A stretch of DNA of 64,000 bases from contig OZ022241.1 in NCBI GenBank assembly GCA_963978895.1, positions 13,216,856 to 13,280,855 of the forward strand. Reading direction: 5' to 3'. This stretch comes from Erpobdella octoculata. Taxonomy: Eukaryota > Annelida > Clitellata > Hirudinida > Erpobdellidae. Shown here in pieces: positions 62,504-64,000 of this stretch. Under the pieces are notes generated by a model. That model saw only the letters and a list, made by a program, of their open reading frames with translations. It did not search any database and was not told the DNA's origin. Position numbers and translations under genes: made by a program. Numbering within the stretch: position 1 is the first letter of the stretch; every line of letters starts with the position of its first letter.

Positions 62504-62885
62504 TACAACAGATATGTTGATATCTAATTGAAGCAAAATGTTTCAAAAACCCACACATTCTATAGAAATTATAAAATTCCAAAAACCTTTTAGACTTTTT
62601 TTCCCAAAAATAGCTGATGACCGGTGGAAGAGGTCACAGGTTTTTTTCTTTAAAAAAATTCAAAACGCTTTGTACCTATATATCTTCAAAATTTAATTGG
62701 CGGAACCACTCCTTCTCCTCATGACGACCCTGGGCCAGGCCTAACTTTTTTGAATTATTAAGTAGTGAGTAACCGATTTCGATTTTTTTGCCGATTACCG
62801 ATTTTCCGATTTCTGGTACCGAAATTTGCCGATTCCGGTTTCGGTCCGATTAGTCGGAAATATCAAATATGAAAAATATCACATA
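62504..62885. repeat. Direct repeat, right copy (about 380 bp)
   Basis: Same sequence as 59081-59463 in the same orientation. It starts exactly where the gag remnant stops. The flanks outside the two copies differ. Confidence 0.92.
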
Positions 62886-64000
62886 AAAAACTATCACAGA
62901 ATTGATGTCTGATTTGCTTATTTTATAGCAATTGAAGTAACAGCAGGGGTCATATTCACCAACCATCGTTTAATTAACGAGACGTTAAGCTTTTTACGCA
63001 TAAAACCATTTCCTGGTTTAATAGCCCACACTTCCAACTACTTAGCAACTTGCATACAGCTTTTTTCGACCTCAGGTCACCAAACCCACAGCTGTGCTAC
63101 AAATTTGTTTTGATTATTTGTTTTTTTCCTGAACCTCCAAACACACGATCACACTCGCACAGGAGCTGTGATTAATTACCAAAAAACATTCCACCAGAAA
63201 AGATGTTTGTTGCACCGTAGACAGATCCGTATGCCATCAAAAACCAACGTAACATTCCCATCTCAGTTTTTTGATTCCAAACGACTACCTCAGTGAGAAA
63301 TTTCTAAATGATTCAGCTAAACCGTTTTTGCTACTCCATCGGATTGCATGCGAAGAGGTACGGCACCATTCCCATGCACACACAGAACAGTGCACATTCA
63401 ATTTCTGTTCTTGATCCGAATGTTACTCTAATGGTACTTCGATCGACGAGCCTAACCATGGATGACAGAATTTGAAGTCAGTTCTTTTCAAATAAGACAA
63501 CCGGTTTTTTGCGGCTGAAAATATATGATACTACGAAATAATTGATCTTAAATAGTTATAATTTTTAAAACGCACTTTAGGCAAGAAGAAAAATTATCAG
63601 AGATGTCAAAAAATATTAAAATTTTGATGCAATGAAAAAAAATTATACACATACTTGTGTACTTAATTTATTCATTCATTATTGAATCATCTTTGTACAA
63701 AAACTTTGCTTATTTTGTTATAACAGTCATGTTTTTAGTTATCTGAATTGTCAAACGTATACATTCAGAAAATTGTGACAAAACACGAAATACATAACAA
63801 ATACACGGCTTTATTTGACATTTGACAGAGCTACGTTTTTGCATCGTATCACTAATATCTTCAAAATATAATTTTTATCAACGTGTAATTTGTATGATCG
63901 ATATTTTGCACATTACGATATTGTTTCCAAAATTTATTGTGCCAACTAATCCTTGTTCGGTTTCAGAACGGCAACGTGCTTCAGCAGAGCTTCCTATAAA
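62886..64000. other. No firm gene at the window end
   Basis: A+T-rich. The last 36 bases follow a TTCGGTTTCAG acceptor-like site and could open an exon running out of the window, but they are too short to judge. Confidence 0.4.

Noticed and set aside
59081..62885. The 380-bp direct repeats as LTRs of the Gypsy element
   Set aside because: The purine tract is followed by a different 211-bp LTR, and the right repeat interrupts gag rather than preceding a primer-binding site.
63965..64000. Start of an exon at the window edge
   Set aside because: Only 36 bases after an acceptor-like site; cannot be supported.

Overview
This is an A+T-rich window from an animal nuclear genome. The evidence is spliced genes with GT-AG introns, AATAAA signals, animal protein families (an EF-hand protein, a THSD1-like TSP1/CUB receptor, HDHD5-like HAD, hydroxypyruvate isomerase, a patatin-like protein), and animal-type CR1/L2-like LINEs, hAT and Mutator-like DNA transposons, Ty3/Gypsy elements and a Helitron remnant. 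It looks like an invertebrate. The THSD1-like gene would fit a deuterostome, but the species cannot be fixed from sequence alone.

Layout. 1-4.8 kb: a broken Helitron helicase, dispersed short elements and long microsatellites. 4.86-9.25 kb (+): an 11-exon patatin-like gene whose two catalytic residues are both replaced, with a hAT MITE in intron 1. 10.0-10.2 kb: an exon-like fragment similar to part of that gene. 12.6-13.3 kb: a LINE 3' end. 13.8-20.4 kb (-): a 9-exon receptor gene (signal peptide, TSP1, CUB, one membrane span) with a LINE in intron 1. 21.1-21.9 kb: a GGAT array. 22.1-27.2 kb (-): the 3' part of a coiled-coil gene carrying a hAT element with an intact target duplication. 27.8-30.4 kb: hAT debris, dispersed repeats and a minisatellite. 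30.8-32.8 kb (+): an 8-exon HDHD5-like gene. 35.75-48.2 kb (+): a four-exon EF-hand gene whose introns hold a hAT element (3.4 kb, 8-bp duplication) and a young LTR retrotransposon (3.3 kb, 5-bp duplication). 50.2-53.6 kb: a Mutator-like element holding two other repeat families. 54.1-55.0 kb (-): a single-exon hydroxypyruvate isomerase gene. 59.1-62.9 kb: a decayed Gypsy element between two direct repeats of about 380 bp. The rest shows no coding signal.

The host genes have no evident shared pathway; the region is a set of unrelated single-copy genes separated by transposon traffic. The strongest points are the catalytically substituted patatin protein, the non-autonomous LTR element with an intact gag, several transposons with exact target-site duplications, and a dispersed family (at least seven copies) with an internal CCGTTCCCG-type minisatellite. 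Spliced models were built by hand: exon lengths and reading phases agree throughout for the patatin, HDHD5 and EF-hand genes and for the visible part of the coiled-coil gene, and all but one junction agrees in the receptor gene.
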